A stretch of DNA of 64,000 bases, taken from contig NZ_AP025484.1 of the NCBI RefSeq assembly GCF_024347455.1, forward strand, positions 992,001 to 1,056,000. Direction: 5' to 3'. Source of the DNA: Vibrio echinoideorum (GTDB taxonomy: Bacteria > Pseudomonadota > Gammaproteobacteria > Enterobacterales > Vibrionaceae). Below are positions 16,035 to 25,627 of the stretch, in pieces. The position numbers and the translations under genes were made by a program. The notes under the pieces are model-generated. The model did no database searches. It had not been told where the DNA came from and saw only the letters and a program-made list of their open reading frames with translations. Within the stretch, counting starts at the first letter, position 1, and the number at the start of each line of letters is the position of its first letter.

Positions 16035-18194
16035 GTGCGACCTGAGGTCGTATGAAGCGTTGTTCACCGCTTTATGAGTGAACCGTCTGTATCACCAGAT
16101 GAACCTACGAGCCTGAATAAAGCAGCGGCTCGGACAATGTAACGAAACTTGGCCGTTGGGCTGAGTGGGAAAAGAATCGTGAGAGGACGTTCCTCCTGAA
16201 AACCACAATTCGGGTAAGTGCTAGGTAGTCAGTATGATGAACGTATGTGAATCCATTCAAGGTGCGTTATACGTTGAAGCAGCGGAAGTGGTTAATACGC
16301 TGTGGCCAAAAGGCAACGAGAGTTGGAAAGAGGTTGGACAGTACTTTTTCGTGATCGCCGTACTCTCCGCACTATAGTGGGCATCTAAGCTGACATTTTA
16401 CGTAACATACGGAACAGGGTAAGCCTGTATCATTCCCTTTGGGAAAGCCTTTGTGGCCGATAGTGATGCAGGTATAGGAGGTCGGAAAAAGCGAAAGCTA
16501 CATTGTAATGATGCAGATACAGACTTATGTCTGATCACGAAAGTGAGCCCACTTCCGACTGGTCTCCCATTGCGAGAGAATTTGAAGAACTTAATTCAAG
16601 GAGAAAAGCAAATGGTGATCTCGAAAGAGATTAGTGCATCTTCTGACGGCGCTCAATGGCAGTCCATCGACTGGAAATCCGTTGAAGCACACGTATTGAA
16701 GCTTCAAATGCGTATCGCAAAAGCAACTAGAGAAAAGAAATACAGTAAGGTGAAGTCCTTACAGTGGCTCTTGACTCATTCTCGCTCAGCCAAGCTTCTT
16801 GCGGTTAAGCGAGTCTCTCAGAATAAAGGCAGTAAAACGTCTGGAATAGACGGTGTCACCTGGAACACAGATGTACGCCGTATGAAAGCAGTCAATCAAC
16901 TGAGCCGCAAGGCTTACTCTGCAAAACCACTCAAACGTATCTACATTCCCAAAAAGAACGGTAAGCTCAGGCCATTGGGTATTCCATGCATGATTGATAG
17001 AGCGCAACAAGCCCTCCACCTTCTAGCATTAGAACCAGTGTCCGAAACGCTTGCCGACCTCAATAGCTATGGGTTTAGGACAAATCGCAGCACGGCTGAC
17101 GCCGTCAGTCAGTGTTTCAAATGTTTGGCTCTAAAGCGATCAGCGAAATGGGTTCTTGAGGGAGATATTAAGGCTTGCTTCGACAAAATCGGGCATCAAT
17201 GGCTTATGGACAATATCACGGTAGATAAACGTATGTTAGAACAATGGTTAAAGTCTGGCTATGTGGATAAGGGTCTGTTCTATGATACCGATGAGGGTAC
17301 ACCTCAAGGTGGAATAATCTCTCCAACCTTGATGCTAATGACTCTCGCGGGAATAGAGCAACAAATAAAATCTACAGCCCTGAAAAAGGGGGCTAGAGCC
17401 AACTTTATCGGTTACGCGGATGATTTCGTGGTTACTTGCTCTTCAAAGGAAGTGCTAGTGAACGACATCAAACCGTTGATTGCTGGCTTTTTGGCAGAAA
17501 GAGGGTTAGCCCTCTCCGAAGAGAAAACGAAGATCACTCATATTGATGATGGCTTTGACTTTCTAGGCTTCAATCACAGGAAGTACAAAGGGAAATTGCT
17601 CATCAAGCCGAGCAAATCCAACACGTTGTTATTCTTGAGAAATCTACGAGAACTCATTAAAAAGCACGCAACCATCCCTGTTAACGATCTTATCAAGTTG
17701 ATAAATCCGAAACTCAGGGGATGGGCGAATTACTATCGCCACTGTGTTGCTAAACAAATATTCGGGTATGTCGGCCACAAACTATTCCAAGCGCTATGGC
17801 ACTGGGCAGTTAGACGTCATCCAACCAAGTCCAAAGACTGGGTTGTTCATAAGTACTTCCTCAATCGTAAAGGCCAGTGGCAATTTCACGGTTGGCAGAA
17901 AATCATGAACATGGACTGTCACTTCAATCTGTTCCAAATAGCGAAAGTGCCTATCGAAAGACACGTGAAAATTAGGAGTGCTGCGACCCCTTTTGACCCT
18001 CAATACCAAGAATACTTGGCGAAGAGAAAACCCAAAAGGCTAGCTCGTAACTCTTGGAACGAACCTGCTTCGACTGCTTTATAAGTTGCTGGGTATCAAT
18101 GATGCCTTAGTGGAGGCTTGAGCCGTATGCAGTGAAAGTTGCACGTACGGTTCTTAGAGGGGCGACACTTGGTAACAAGTGTCGTCTACTCGAC
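16035..18194 (+). mobile_element. Group II intron, complete, inserted antisense in a chemoreceptor gene
   Basis: The 2,160-bp element starts with the canonical GTGCG at 16035 and ends in ...CTACTCGAC. Near the 3' end is a domain V hairpin (GAGCCGTATGCAGTG ... GTACGGTTC), followed by a domain VI hairpin with GACACTTG/CAAGTGTC arms. It encodes its own reverse transcriptase/maturase. The ends are set exactly by reading-frame restoration of the interrupted receptor. It lies on the plus strand while the host gene is on the minus strand. Confidence 0.9.
16612..18084 (+). CDS. ltrA: Group II intron reverse transcriptase/maturase
   Basis: The 490-residue intron-encoded protein has an N-terminal RT-associated region, RT fingers/palm with the catalytic YADD (268-271), TPQGGIISP before it, and a maturase X/GIIM region (LRGWANYYRH). 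No HNH endonuclease motif is seen in the short C-terminal tail, so retrohoming would rely on a nick-independent route or other priming. The frame is open from 16453, but AAGGAG lies 8 nt before the ATG at 16612 and residues after it resemble maturase N-termini, so I used that start. The open reading frame looks intact. Confidence 0.92.
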   Translation: MVISKEISASSDGAQWQSIDWKSVEAHVLKLQMRIAKATREKKYSKVKSLQWLLTHSRSAKLLAVKRVSQNKGSKTSGIDGVTWNTDVRRMKAVNQLSRKAYSAKPLKRIYIPKKNGKLRPLGIPCMIDRAQQALHLLALEPVSETLADLNSYGFRTNRSTADAVSQCFKCLALKRSAKWVLEGDIKACFDKIGHQWLMDNITVDKRMLEQWLKSGYVDKGLFYDTDEGTPQGGIISPTLMLMTLAGIEQQIKSTALKKGARANFIGYADDFVVTCSSKEVLVNDIKPLIAGFLAERGLALSEEKTKITHIDDGFDFLGFNHRKYKGKLLIKPSKSNTLLFLRNLRELIKKHATIPVNDLIKLINPKLRGWANYYRHCVAKQIFGYVGHKLFQALWHWAVRRHPTKSKDWVVHKYFLNRKGQWQFHGWQKIMNMDCHFNLFQIAKVPIERHVKIRSAATPFDPQYQEYLAKRKPKRLARNSWNEPASTAL

Positions 18195-18979
18195 ATTTCA
18201 ATCACAAGTAGCCAGTCAGTACCTTTAATTGGCTCAGCCATGATAACTCGTTCAGCACCATCCACTTTTGTAAAAATTGTCGTCAGATTTTGTGCAGCGC
18301 TGTTTAAACCAGAAACACTCAGCTCAGGTGCTATATCGTTGACTTGCTTTAGGATGAAGTCTTTATTTTTATGAGCAACGACCGTGCCTTGCTTATCAAT
18401 CAGAATAGCACGCCCATTACCTGGAACCTGAATGGCCAATACATCGTCAATCAGCTTATCCAATGCGAGGTTTGACGCCACAACACCAACAATTGAACCG
18501 TTTTCGGTCACTGGGTCTGTTAAGGTCACGACTAAGGTTTGCATTGTGACACTCACATAAGGCTTGGTAGTGACCGCACGGTTTTCCGCTAAGGTTTGTT
18601 TGTACCAACCTCGGACTCTAGGATCATACCCAGCTTTATTAAGTGAAGGATCGTGACGGAACATCTCACCTTGTTTGTTACCGTAGTAGCTCAGTCCAAA
18701 ACCACCAGACACAAGGGTTTGACGTAAATGTGGCACTATATCTAATGACGGGTTGAGCTGAACTTGTTGTTTGAGTCCGTGTACTGCTTGTTTCTTATCG
18801 TAAAACCAATCACCGATACCCTTGGCATGCGCCTGGAGTGTGTTTCGACTTTCACTCTCTATAGATTGCCAACTGTTATTTTGAAACGTCTTATAACCCA
18901 TGAAAAGAAGAATGGCAGATGTAACAGCAATCGCCAAAACTACAGAGAAAACCATTTTTCTCTTTAGACTAAATTGCAT
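18195..18979 (-). pseudogene. Methyl-accepting chemotaxis protein, N-terminal fragment (split by group II intron)
   Basis: This is the 5' portion of the chemoreceptor gene: a short cytoplasmic start, a first membrane helix (VFSVVLAIAVTSAILLFMGY), and a periplasmic dCache-type ligand-binding domain (GWYKQTLAENRAVTTKPYVS, VVASNLALDKLI). The coding sequence is interrupted at codon 262, where two bases of an ATG stay here and the third is at 16034. Reading on into the intron adds a nonsense tail to 18107. The ligand cannot be read from the sequence. Without the HAMP and signalling parts this piece could only make a membrane-anchored sensor fragment. Confidence 0.87.
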
Positions 18980-19224
18980 ATTTAAGAACCTCTTATTGAA
19001 TAATTAAAGAAAATCAAGAGGGACACTATCACTCATACGCATGTTTTAATTAGGGTTATCCCATAGAATAATGAAACAAATTGAGCATTATGATTAATTG
19101 TGACTTTGATTTATTTATCGGTTTATCAACAAAGGCTCGACTTAGGATTCCACCCAAATGGCGTTGGGTTTAGCAAATATTAAAGGGAGAAATGGGGTAG
19201 TCAGAGATGAAGAAGCCAGAAACG

Positions 19225-19253
19225 AAAAAACCAGCCACGAGGACTGGTTTTTT
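19225..19253 (-). terminator. Terminator of tRNA block B
   Basis: Same 10-bp stem as the block A terminator, with a single base change in the loop (CCACGAGGA). Confidence 0.85.
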
Positions 19254-19261
19254 CTAAATGA

Positions 19262-19335
19262 TGGAGGCGCCTCCCGGAGTCGAACCGAGGTCCACGGATT
19301 TGCAATCCGCTGCATAGCCACTCTGCCAAGGCGCC
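19262..19335 (-). tRNA. tRNA-Cys (GCA), block B
   Basis: A 74-nt copy identical to the block A tRNA-Cys genes, with encoded CCA and anticodon GCA. Confidence 0.97.
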
Positions 19336-19397
19336 TTCAATGAGTGTTTTAAGAGAACTACTCTCTCAATCACTACTAAAAGTAGCAATCAAATAGA

Positions 19398-19484
19398 TGG
19401 TGCCCCGGGCCGGACTTGAACCGGCACAGCGCAAACGCCGAGGGATTTTAAATCCCTTGTGTCTACCAATTCCACCACCAGGGC
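19398..19484 (-). tRNA. tRNA-Leu (TAA), block B variant
   Basis: An 87-nt tRNA differing from the two block A copies by one base in the variable-arm loop (TTTG instead of TTCG). Anticodon TAA and all stems are otherwise preserved. Confidence 0.97.
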
Positions 19485-19564
19485 ACGCAATTCTTTATTG
19501 CGATGCCGATTACTGAAAAGTAAAACACCATCTTAATGTCAAAATGAATCAACATTACAAATTT

Positions 19565-19640
19565 TGGAGCGATACATCGGGTTCGAACCGATGACCTCAA
19601 CCTTGGCAAGGTTGCGCTCTACCAACTGAGCTAGTATCGC
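19565..19640 (-). tRNA. tRNA-Gly (GCC), block B
   Basis: A 76-nt copy identical to the block A tRNA-Gly, with encoded CCA. Confidence 0.97.
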
Positions 19641-19691
19641 ATTTTCATTCTTCTACTCATCCCTTCGCATAAACAAAAAGAAGAAAGAGAA

Positions 19692-19765
19692 TGGAGGCGC
19701 CTCCCGGAGTCGAACCGAGGTCCACGGATTTGCAATCCGCTGCATAGCCACTCTGCCAAGGCGCC
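19692..19765 (-). tRNA. tRNA-Cys (GCA), first gene of block B
   Basis: A 74-nt copy identical to the other tRNA-Cys genes. It is the promoter-proximal gene of block B. Confidence 0.97.
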
Positions 19766-19822
19766 TTTTTACATCAACACTTTGGAAAGCCTAGTAAGGT
19801 ACCCCGCTGTGTTCGGGTGCCT

Positions 19823-19850
19823 ACTTTACGGATTGAAGGAGGATAGTCAA
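19823..19850 (-). promoter_or_regulatory. Sigma70 promoter of tRNA block B
   Basis: Minus-strand TTGACT (19845-19850) and TAAAGT (19823-19828), spacing 16 bp, about 58 bp upstream of the first tRNA. The surrounding sequence differs from block A, so the promoter was not simply part of the duplicated unit. Confidence 0.75.
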
Positions 19851-19964
19851 ACAAAAAAGTGAATTTAAATTCCGTTTGCCGACATTTAAATCAAATTGCT
19901 GCATGTTCGATCTCTTGAATCAAAAAACATACAGCAAAAGGGATTCAATCAGCGTAATCGAACA

Positions 19965-21410
19965 CTACCACTTCTTCATAAAACGACCGACTAAACTTGG
20001 GTGATAAGCCCAACAATGGTCAAACATGGTCATAAGTTGCGGGTTGCCGTATTTAGAAAGGCTTACCGCATGGAAACGGTTTTTGTGTTCTTTGAGCTTT
20101 TCTACTTGGGCAATCATTTCATCAGATTGCTTTGGCGCGATAAAATCGGATAGCACGATCAAATCTGCATTCTTGTATTTATCACCCGTCATCAAATCAA
20201 TCGACTTCATTAGAACCGGTTCTAAATCGGTACCGCCGTGGAACGAGTAGCTTAAGAAGTCACTAGCTTCACGCAAACCATCTTGCCTTGTTAACTCATA
20301 GGTGATCTGCTCAGAAGAGAACAGAATCACGTAACAGTCTCTCTCTTCCGCAAGAGCAATTTGCATCAACGCATAAGCCATCGCTTTGGCCGATTGCTCT
20401 GGGAAGCCACTCATTGAACCTGAAGCATCCACGCAGACGATGAACGGCCCTTTTTCAATATCGATGTTCTTGCTATCTGGCTTTTGCGCTTTAACTTTAC
20501 GTAACGTACGAGATTTACCTTGTGAGCGATAGCTCAACAGGCGCTTGTCCGCCAAGTGTTTGTAAAAGATAACTTCAAGTTCAGGGTAAGCTAAAAACAT
20601 GGTTTCGTTTGGAAGCATCTTGTTTAGATCGTCGCTTTCATGAATCCCCACGATATCGTCGACCGCTTCATCACTTTTCTCTTCCACCATCTGCAGTTCT
20701 TCTACAGGTGCTTTGTGTAGAGAAGGATCATCTTCCTCACCTGCCATTCGACCTAGTTTTTCAGCTATCTCTCGTAAACCTTTATGCTTGTTCAAAAACT
20801 CGGCATGACGCTTCATTACCGTTAAGTCAGTTTTACTGAGCTTAGCTGATGCCATATCCCACAAGCGTCCTACGCTGCCTTCATCACCAGATTCCGTCAC
20901 TTTATCCATGTTTTTCATGGTTTCCATGCGCTGATATAAGTCGGCGAGTACCTTTTCTTTACTGGTTTCAAGCTCGATCACTTGAGCTTGCTTGATTGCA
21001 TCAGAAAGTGATTGATACCACTGGTCGCAGAAATAATGAGGGAACATTGCGTTGTAAACGCCCTTGTTATGTTCCATTAGACGTCTTGCTTGTAGATAAA
21101 ATGCAGAGTGCCACTCCAGTTTTTTGATGACACTGTCTATGTCATCAAAAAACTGGGACTCATTCCAATAAATAACTTCTTGATAGAGCGCAAGTTCCTC
21201 TTGGAACCTATCGGTCTCACACACTTTGGTCACGCGTTTTTTCACTTTCCCGCGCCATTTGACCAAGTGGTTTTTTACTGACGTCTTCACGCCTTTGTTT
21301 TCAGCAGCCATCATAACTTGAGATCGAGCGATGAGATCATTCATCGCCGTATCAATAATGCCTGAGTCAGCAACCATTAAAGCAAGGTTTAAGCCGTCTG
21401 CTCCTAACAT
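19965..21410 (-). CDS. viaA: ViaA, VWA-domain partner of RavA
   Basis: This 481-residue cytoplasmic protein has a helical N-terminal half and a C-terminal von Willebrand A domain. The MIDAS metal site is visible as DASGSMS, with a later GGTDLEP threonine and a VLSDF aspartate. ViaA works with the MoxR AAA+ ATPase RavA, and in E. coli the pair affects respiratory complex maturation and aminoglycoside uptake. It starts 11 bp after ravA ends, with GGGAG as ribosome-binding site. Confidence 0.93.
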   Translation of the reverse strand: MLGADGLNLALMVADSGIIDTAMNDLIARSQVMMAAENKGVKTSVKNHLVKWRGKVKKRVTKVCETDRFQEELALYQEVIYWNESQFFDDIDSVIKKLEWHSAFYLQARRLMEHNKGVYNAMFPHYFCDQWYQSLSDAIKQAQVIELETSKEKVLADLYQRMETMKNMDKVTESGDEGSVGRLWDMASAKLSKTDLTVMKRHAEFLNKHKGLREIAEKLGRMAGEEDDPSLHKAPVEELQMVEEKSDEAVDDIVGIHESDDLNKMLPNETMFLAYPELEVIFYKHLADKRLLSYRSQGKSRTLRKVKAQKPDSKNIDIEKGPFIVCVDASGSMSGFPEQSAKAMAYALMQIALAEERDCYVILFSSEQITYELTRQDGLREASDFLSYSFHGGTDLEPVLMKSIDLMTGDKYKNADLIVLSDFIAPKQSDEMIAQVEKLKEHKNRFHAVSLSKYGNPQLMTMFDHCWAYHPSLVGRFMKKW

Positions 21411-21421
21411 ACTCGTCTCCC

Positions 21422-23077
21422 TTACTCGAAGTACTGACTCATAAACTTAATACGTTGGGCGATTTTACTGCTCTTCACTTTTGTGGTCTCAAGATCTTGA
21501 GTTACCGCTTGTAAGCTTGACTCCATCGCTTTTGGTAGCTCAGGGTCGATGTAGCTATGAGGTAGTGCATCGTGGAACTCGGTGCGTACTCTCTTTAACT
21601 TGAACTCGGCTTCAGTCAACTGTTCTAGTGCTCTCTCCGCGCCACTTAACCACTTGTTGTACAATTCTTGGTCCAATCCATCAGATGTCACGACACTCAC
21701 CAATACAGAACGATTGGCGATATCTTTAATAACCAACTGGTTTGAAGCATCGAGATCCAGTTTTAAACGGCACAGGTTTTTGTTTTCGTTAACGTAACCA
21801 TAAATATCACCATGGCCTTCTTTTAGCACACGGTCGAAGTCATCCTTAGCTACGTATACCCAACGGCTATCCCCTTTCTCTGATTCAGAAACTGACATGT
21901 TGCTTTGAAGCAATACCAACTTCACTAGGTTGTATGCGCTGCCAACGCTGTACATCTTCGCGTTTTTGATATCGTTTTGATAAACGTCTTTACGCAGCAA
22001 GCCGCTGGTTGACTCCATCGACAACGATACAGACAACGTCGATTCGACATCGTCTTGAATTTCTTCTAACTCTTCACGTGACATATCGATCTGAGCTTTC
22101 GACTCTTGTTGGTCAAACGCTCGATTCAATGCAAAGTCTTTTACAACACTACGAACCACATCACGCGATTCTGGGCTATGCCATAAACAATCTTGCAGTA
22201 GCATAATATCCAATGGATTCACGCTATCTCGACCACTGAAGAACGCACTCGCTTTCAATAGCTTAACGGCTTTCTTCCAACGTCTGTCCGAAACGTACAA
22301 CTCAGTCTCTGCAGATGAACCTTGTTTCTTGACCGTCTCTTCAAGCATGGTTTTAAGTTCAAACAGCTTGTCAAACGAGTTATCAGTCAGTTCCAACTTA
22401 TCGAGTTCTTTCTGCCATTGATGGTATTCAATATCAGTAATCGCTAAGCCTTTTGGAATAACCGCCTCTTGAGATGTGCCAGTAGTCAGCATCGATTTAA
22501 AGTTTTGTTTGTTTTGAATACGGTTTACAAACACGCGAACCAGCATTCGGTCATACAGTGCTTCTAAGCCACTGTCTTCATCTGGAAGTTCGTTTGATGC
22601 AGACACTAACAAACGCATTGGCACGCGTTCAATTTCACTGCCATTTTTGAATGTTTTTTCGTTTACCACAGTCAGCAACGTATTAAGGATCGCAGGGCCG
22701 GCTTTCCAGATCTCATCAAGGAATACGACTTGTGCTGTTGGTAAGTAACCTTCGGTCAATCTTACATAGCGACCGTTGTCTTTTAATTCTTGAATGCTTA
22801 ATGGGCCAAATACTTCCTCTGGTGTAGAGAAACGCGTCATCAAATATTCGAAATAACTACTGTTGTCAAAAGCCTGAATGAGGCGTTTTGCGATAAGGCT
22901 TTTTGCAATACCTGGAGGGCCCAATAAAAACACACTTTCGCCAGCCAGAGCAGCCAGCAAACATAGCTTAATCGTGTCTTCTCTTTCATAGACACCATCA
23001 GACAGAGCATGCGCTAATTTATTGATTCTTTCAGAGAGTAGCGCCTTGTCAGCATGTGAGGAAATAGAAGGGTTCAT
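21422..23077 (-). CDS. ravA: RavA, MoxR-family AAA+ ATPase
   Basis: The protein is 551 residues. The AAA+ core has Walker A GPPGIAKS (53-60), Walker B VVFLDEIW and sensor motif LVSASNELP, followed by the RavA-type LARA and C-terminal coiled regions. RavA forms hexamers, binds the inducible lysine decarboxylase in enterobacteria, and acts with ViaA as a chaperone-like pair for Fe-S/respiratory proteins. It is first in the ravA-viaA operon. The 272-bp gap to the divergent Nudix gene shows no motif I can name. Confidence 0.94.
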   Translation of the reverse strand: MNPSISSHADKALLSERINKLAHALSDGVYEREDTIKLCLLAALAGESVFLLGPPGIAKSLIAKRLIQAFDNSSYFEYLMTRFSTPEEVFGPLSIQELKDNGRYVRLTEGYLPTAQVVFLDEIWKAGPAILNTLLTVVNEKTFKNGSEIERVPMRLLVSASNELPDEDSGLEALYDRMLVRVFVNRIQNKQNFKSMLTTGTSQEAVIPKGLAITDIEYHQWQKELDKLELTDNSFDKLFELKTMLEETVKKQGSSAETELYVSDRRWKKAVKLLKASAFFSGRDSVNPLDIMLLQDCLWHSPESRDVVRSVVKDFALNRAFDQQESKAQIDMSREELEEIQDDVESTLSVSLSMESTSGLLRKDVYQNDIKNAKMYSVGSAYNLVKLVLLQSNMSVSESEKGDSRWVYVAKDDFDRVLKEGHGDIYGYVNENKNLCRLKLDLDASNQLVIKDIANRSVLVSVVTSDGLDQELYNKWLSGAERALEQLTEAEFKLKRVRTEFHDALPHSYIDPELPKAMESSLQAVTQDLETTKVKSSKIAQRIKFMSQYFE

Positions 23078-23364
23078 GCGTTACTCCGAAAATCTTTGAA
23101 CAGTTGAGAGTGTAGATATGTTTTTATACATTTGTTAGCACTTTGTTACAAGTGTATTTTATTATTGAGTTGCATTTATATCAGATGGTTACGGTCGTAA
23201 TTTTGGCGCAATCATAGATTCCAAATATGAGAGTAACCTCACGATCGGTGTGAAACTAAATCTATAGCTAAGCCTAAATTTTCTTTTATTTTCGACACCA
23301 TAGACGTTAAGGTGGTGCACGTCTTCAGTTATCGACAAATTGGCAAGGAATGTGGCCAGACTGC

Positions 23365-23880
23365 ATGAGTAAAGTTATCCATCAATGGAAAAGTATTTCT
23401 CTCATAGAAGAGAACGTGACGCTCCCTACGAATGTCGTGGTAAAACATACAACAATACACCACCCTGGCGCGGCAGTTATTCTACCAATCACTTCGTCTG
23501 GAAAGATTATCCTCATTAACCAATTCCGCCCTTCGCTTAAAAAGTGGTTGTTAGAGCTACCCGCAGGAACGATGGAAGTTGATGAGACACCACTTGAGTG
23601 TGCACAACGCGAGCTCGAAGAAGAGACAGGCTACAGTGCTTGCTCGTTCCAAAGTTTGGGGCAAGTTACCCCACTCGCAGGGTTCTGCGATGAAATACAA
23701 TATTTGTTCGTTGCAAAAGATCTCAACCACACAACTCGCTTCGAGTGTGATGAAGATGAAGTAATAGAAGTCATCGAGCTTAGCTTAGAAGAATTGCACG
23801 ATAAAATACGACACGATCAAATTACCGATACAAAAACCATCGCTTGTTTAAGCAAAGCACAACTATGTGGCTATTTATAA
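23365..23880 (+). CDS. Nudix hydrolase, ADP-ribose pyrophosphatase type
   Basis: About 171 residues with a complete Nudix box G-x5-E-x7-REUxEExGU (GTMEVDETPLECAQRELEEE, then TGY). The preceding beta-strand motif (NQFRPSLKKWLLELPAG) is typical of ADP-ribose/nucleoside-diphosphate sugar pyrophosphatases of the NudF group. It would hydrolyse an NDP-X substrate in the cytoplasm. An ATG at 23350 also lies in frame; MSKVIHQW at 23365 is the more natural start, with AAGGA 13 nt upstream. It runs directly into ltaE, 17 bp downstream, so both are probably co-transcribed. Confidence 0.87.
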   Translation: MSKVIHQWKSISLIEENVTLPTNVVVKHTTIHHPGAAVILPITSSGKIILINQFRPSLKKWLLELPAGTMEVDETPLECAQRELEEETGYSACSFQSLGQVTPLAGFCDEIQYLFVAKDLNHTTRFECDEDEVIEVIELSLEELHDKIRHDQITDTKTIACLSKAQLCGYL

Positions 23881-23897
23881 GACTCTAGGAGAGAAAT

Positions 23898-24902
23898 ATG
23901 GACTTTCGTTCTGATACCGTAACCAAGCCTTCACAAGCTATGCGTGATGTAATGGCGAACGCAGATGTGGGTGACGATGTCTACGGAGATGACCCTACCG
24001 TAAACGGTCTAGAGCAATGGGCTGCCAATGAAACCGGCTTTGAAGCTGCAATGTTCACCTCTTCTGGCACTCAAGCCAACTTACTTGGCCTCATGGCTCA
24101 CTGCGAACGTGGTGACGAGTATCTGTGTGGCCAACAAGCTCACAACTACAAATACGAAGCCGGCGGCGCTGCTGTTTTAGGTTCTATTCAGCCTCAGCCA
24201 ATCGAGAACAACCCAGACGGCACGTTAGATTTTAAAAAACTTGCAGCTGCGATTAAACCAGATGACAGCCACTTTGCGCGTACTAAGCTTTTGAGTTTAG
24301 AAAATACGATTAATGGTAAAGTGCTGCCAATGTCTTACTTAGTTGAGGCTCGTGATTTCGTAAACCAACATGGTCTACAAATGCATTTAGATGGCGCACG
24401 TGTTTACAACGCTGCTATCGCTTTAGATGTCCACGTAAAAGAAATCGCACAGCACTTCGACTCAATGACGATTTGTTTATCGAAAGGTTTAGGCGCTCCG
24501 GTCGGTTCGCTACTTTTGGGCAACAAAGAGTACATCGCTAAAGCCCGTCGTCTCCGTAAGATGGTTGGTGGCGGTATGCGTCAAGCCGGTATTCTTGCTG
24601 CTGCAGGTAAAATGGCGCTGACTGAAAATGTTGCTCAACTAAAAGTTGACCACGAGAACGCGAAAAACCTAGCAATTGGCCTAAGTAAACTGGAAGGTTT
24701 CTCTGTTAATCCTGATTTCATTCAAACTAACATCGTGTTTGCTAAGTTAGATGAATCTGTGGATATTAACCGCATCGCGCGCGAGTTAGGTGAACAAGGT
24801 ATTACGATGTCACCGAGTAATCCTGTTCGGTTTGTTACTCACCGTGATATTAACGCGGAAGACATTGCTCGCTTCCTAGTCGCTATAGAGAAGTCGCTAT
24901 AA
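23898..24902 (+). CDS. ltaE: Low-specificity L-threonine aldolase
   Basis: The 334-residue PLP enzyme of fold type I cleaves L-threonine and L-allo-threonine to glycine and acetaldehyde. The N-terminus MDFRSDTVTKPS and DDVYGDDPTVN are hallmarks of the family. The PLP lysine is Lys196 in CLSKGLGAPVGS, and the aspartate LDGAR contacts the pyridine ring. AGGAG lies 7 nt before the ATG. A strong terminator follows. Confidence 0.95.
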   Translation: MDFRSDTVTKPSQAMRDVMANADVGDDVYGDDPTVNGLEQWAANETGFEAAMFTSSGTQANLLGLMAHCERGDEYLCGQQAHNYKYEAGGAAVLGSIQPQPIENNPDGTLDFKKLAAAIKPDDSHFARTKLLSLENTINGKVLPMSYLVEARDFVNQHGLQMHLDGARVYNAAIALDVHVKEIAQHFDSMTICLSKGLGAPVGSLLLGNKEYIAKARRLRKMVGGGMRQAGILAAAGKMALTENVAQLKVDHENAKNLAIGLSKLEGFSVNPDFIQTNIVFAKLDESVDINRIARELGEQGITMSPSNPVRFVTHRDINAEDIARFLVAIEKSL

Positions 24903-24961
24903 ATTCGTAACACAAGATCGATTGAACGTACTGACGACTAAGCACAGTATTGCTACAAAAT

Positions 24962-24996
24962 GACCATTAATACTATTTAGCATTAATGGTCTTTTT
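24962..24996 (+). terminator. Terminator after ltaE
   Basis: Stem GACCATTAAT/ATTAATGGTC, about 9-10 nt loop, then TTTTTT. Confidence 0.88.
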
Positions 24997-25179
24997 TGAT
25001 TTCTATTACCCATTTCGTTAAACACTCAATTTGCTTACCCGTATTAAATATACTTCTACCTAACCACCCACCAATATACACTTTAAATATCAATCACATC
25101 AATTCAATAACTCTGCGTTATTTCCATTAACTGACCATTATAGATACCCTTTCTTTCAAATATCTCAATCAATATTCTT

Positions 25180-25530
25180 ATGCAATCTGGACCGAGTAAA
25201 TCCAATAACATCGATTGGTTAAATAGCTACCCTAGCGATCAAAGAATTTACCTTGCTGAAGTTTACATTAGCGTAATGCAAGAAGACTTAGAGCAACTAA
25301 GGGATACAAAGCCTGAGCGCGCAAAAACCTTGCAAATCATGCACCGCATAAAGGGTGGCCTTTCTTCAATCGGACACCTCCCACTAGAGCAACTCATTAA
25401 AGTTGAAGAGCAAGATTTGAAAGCCGGAAATAACAATGTCGAACAGACAAATTTCAATACGATTAAATTAATCTCACACAGTGTCGAGTTAATTGAAGAT
25501 TGGCTTAATATTAATAGCGTAGGAAATTAA
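25180..25530 (+). CDS. Stand-alone HPt (histidine phosphotransfer) protein
   Basis: This is a 116-residue helical protein with the HPt signature MHRIKGGLSSIG, in which the histidine would be the phosphoacceptor and the following K-G is conserved. No kinase or receiver domain is fused. It sits 97 bp upstream of a receiver-domain protein and close to other response regulators, so it probably relays phosphate from a hybrid kinase encoded elsewhere. No clear ribosome-binding site precedes the ATG, so the start is tentative. The same HRIKG motif occurs at the end of the truncated kinase at 32284-32757. Confidence 0.75.
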   Translation: MQSGPSKSNNIDWLNSYPSDQRIYLAEVYISVMQEDLEQLRDTKPERAKTLQIMHRIKGGLSSIGHLPLEQLIKVEEQDLKAGNNNVEQTNFNTIKLISHSVELIEDWLNINSVGN

Positions 25531-25627
25531 TTGAATCATTGTAGGATTTTTCTTGTTTTCACTCTCAGATACTTTTAGCTATTTCCGTTTTGTTACAATT
25601 AGCTAAATTTAGTCAACAGTTAAAATA

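Larger units (their letters stand above)
19225..19771. repeat. Direct repeat copy B (terminator + Cys-Leu-Gly-Cys tRNAs)
   Basis: Partner of the repeat at 12953-13499. The two copies flank about 5.7 kb holding a tRNA-Leu, the lipase and the intron-split chemoreceptor. Confidence 0.9.

Noticed and set aside
16035..18194. Intron as a spliceable element preserving receptor function
   Set aside because: The intron's own RNA strand is opposite to the receptor mRNA, so it cannot be spliced out of that message.
19158..19343. 61-codon open frame on the plus strand
   Set aside because: It runs antisense through a terminator and tRNA-Cys; no ribosome-binding site or protein-like character.
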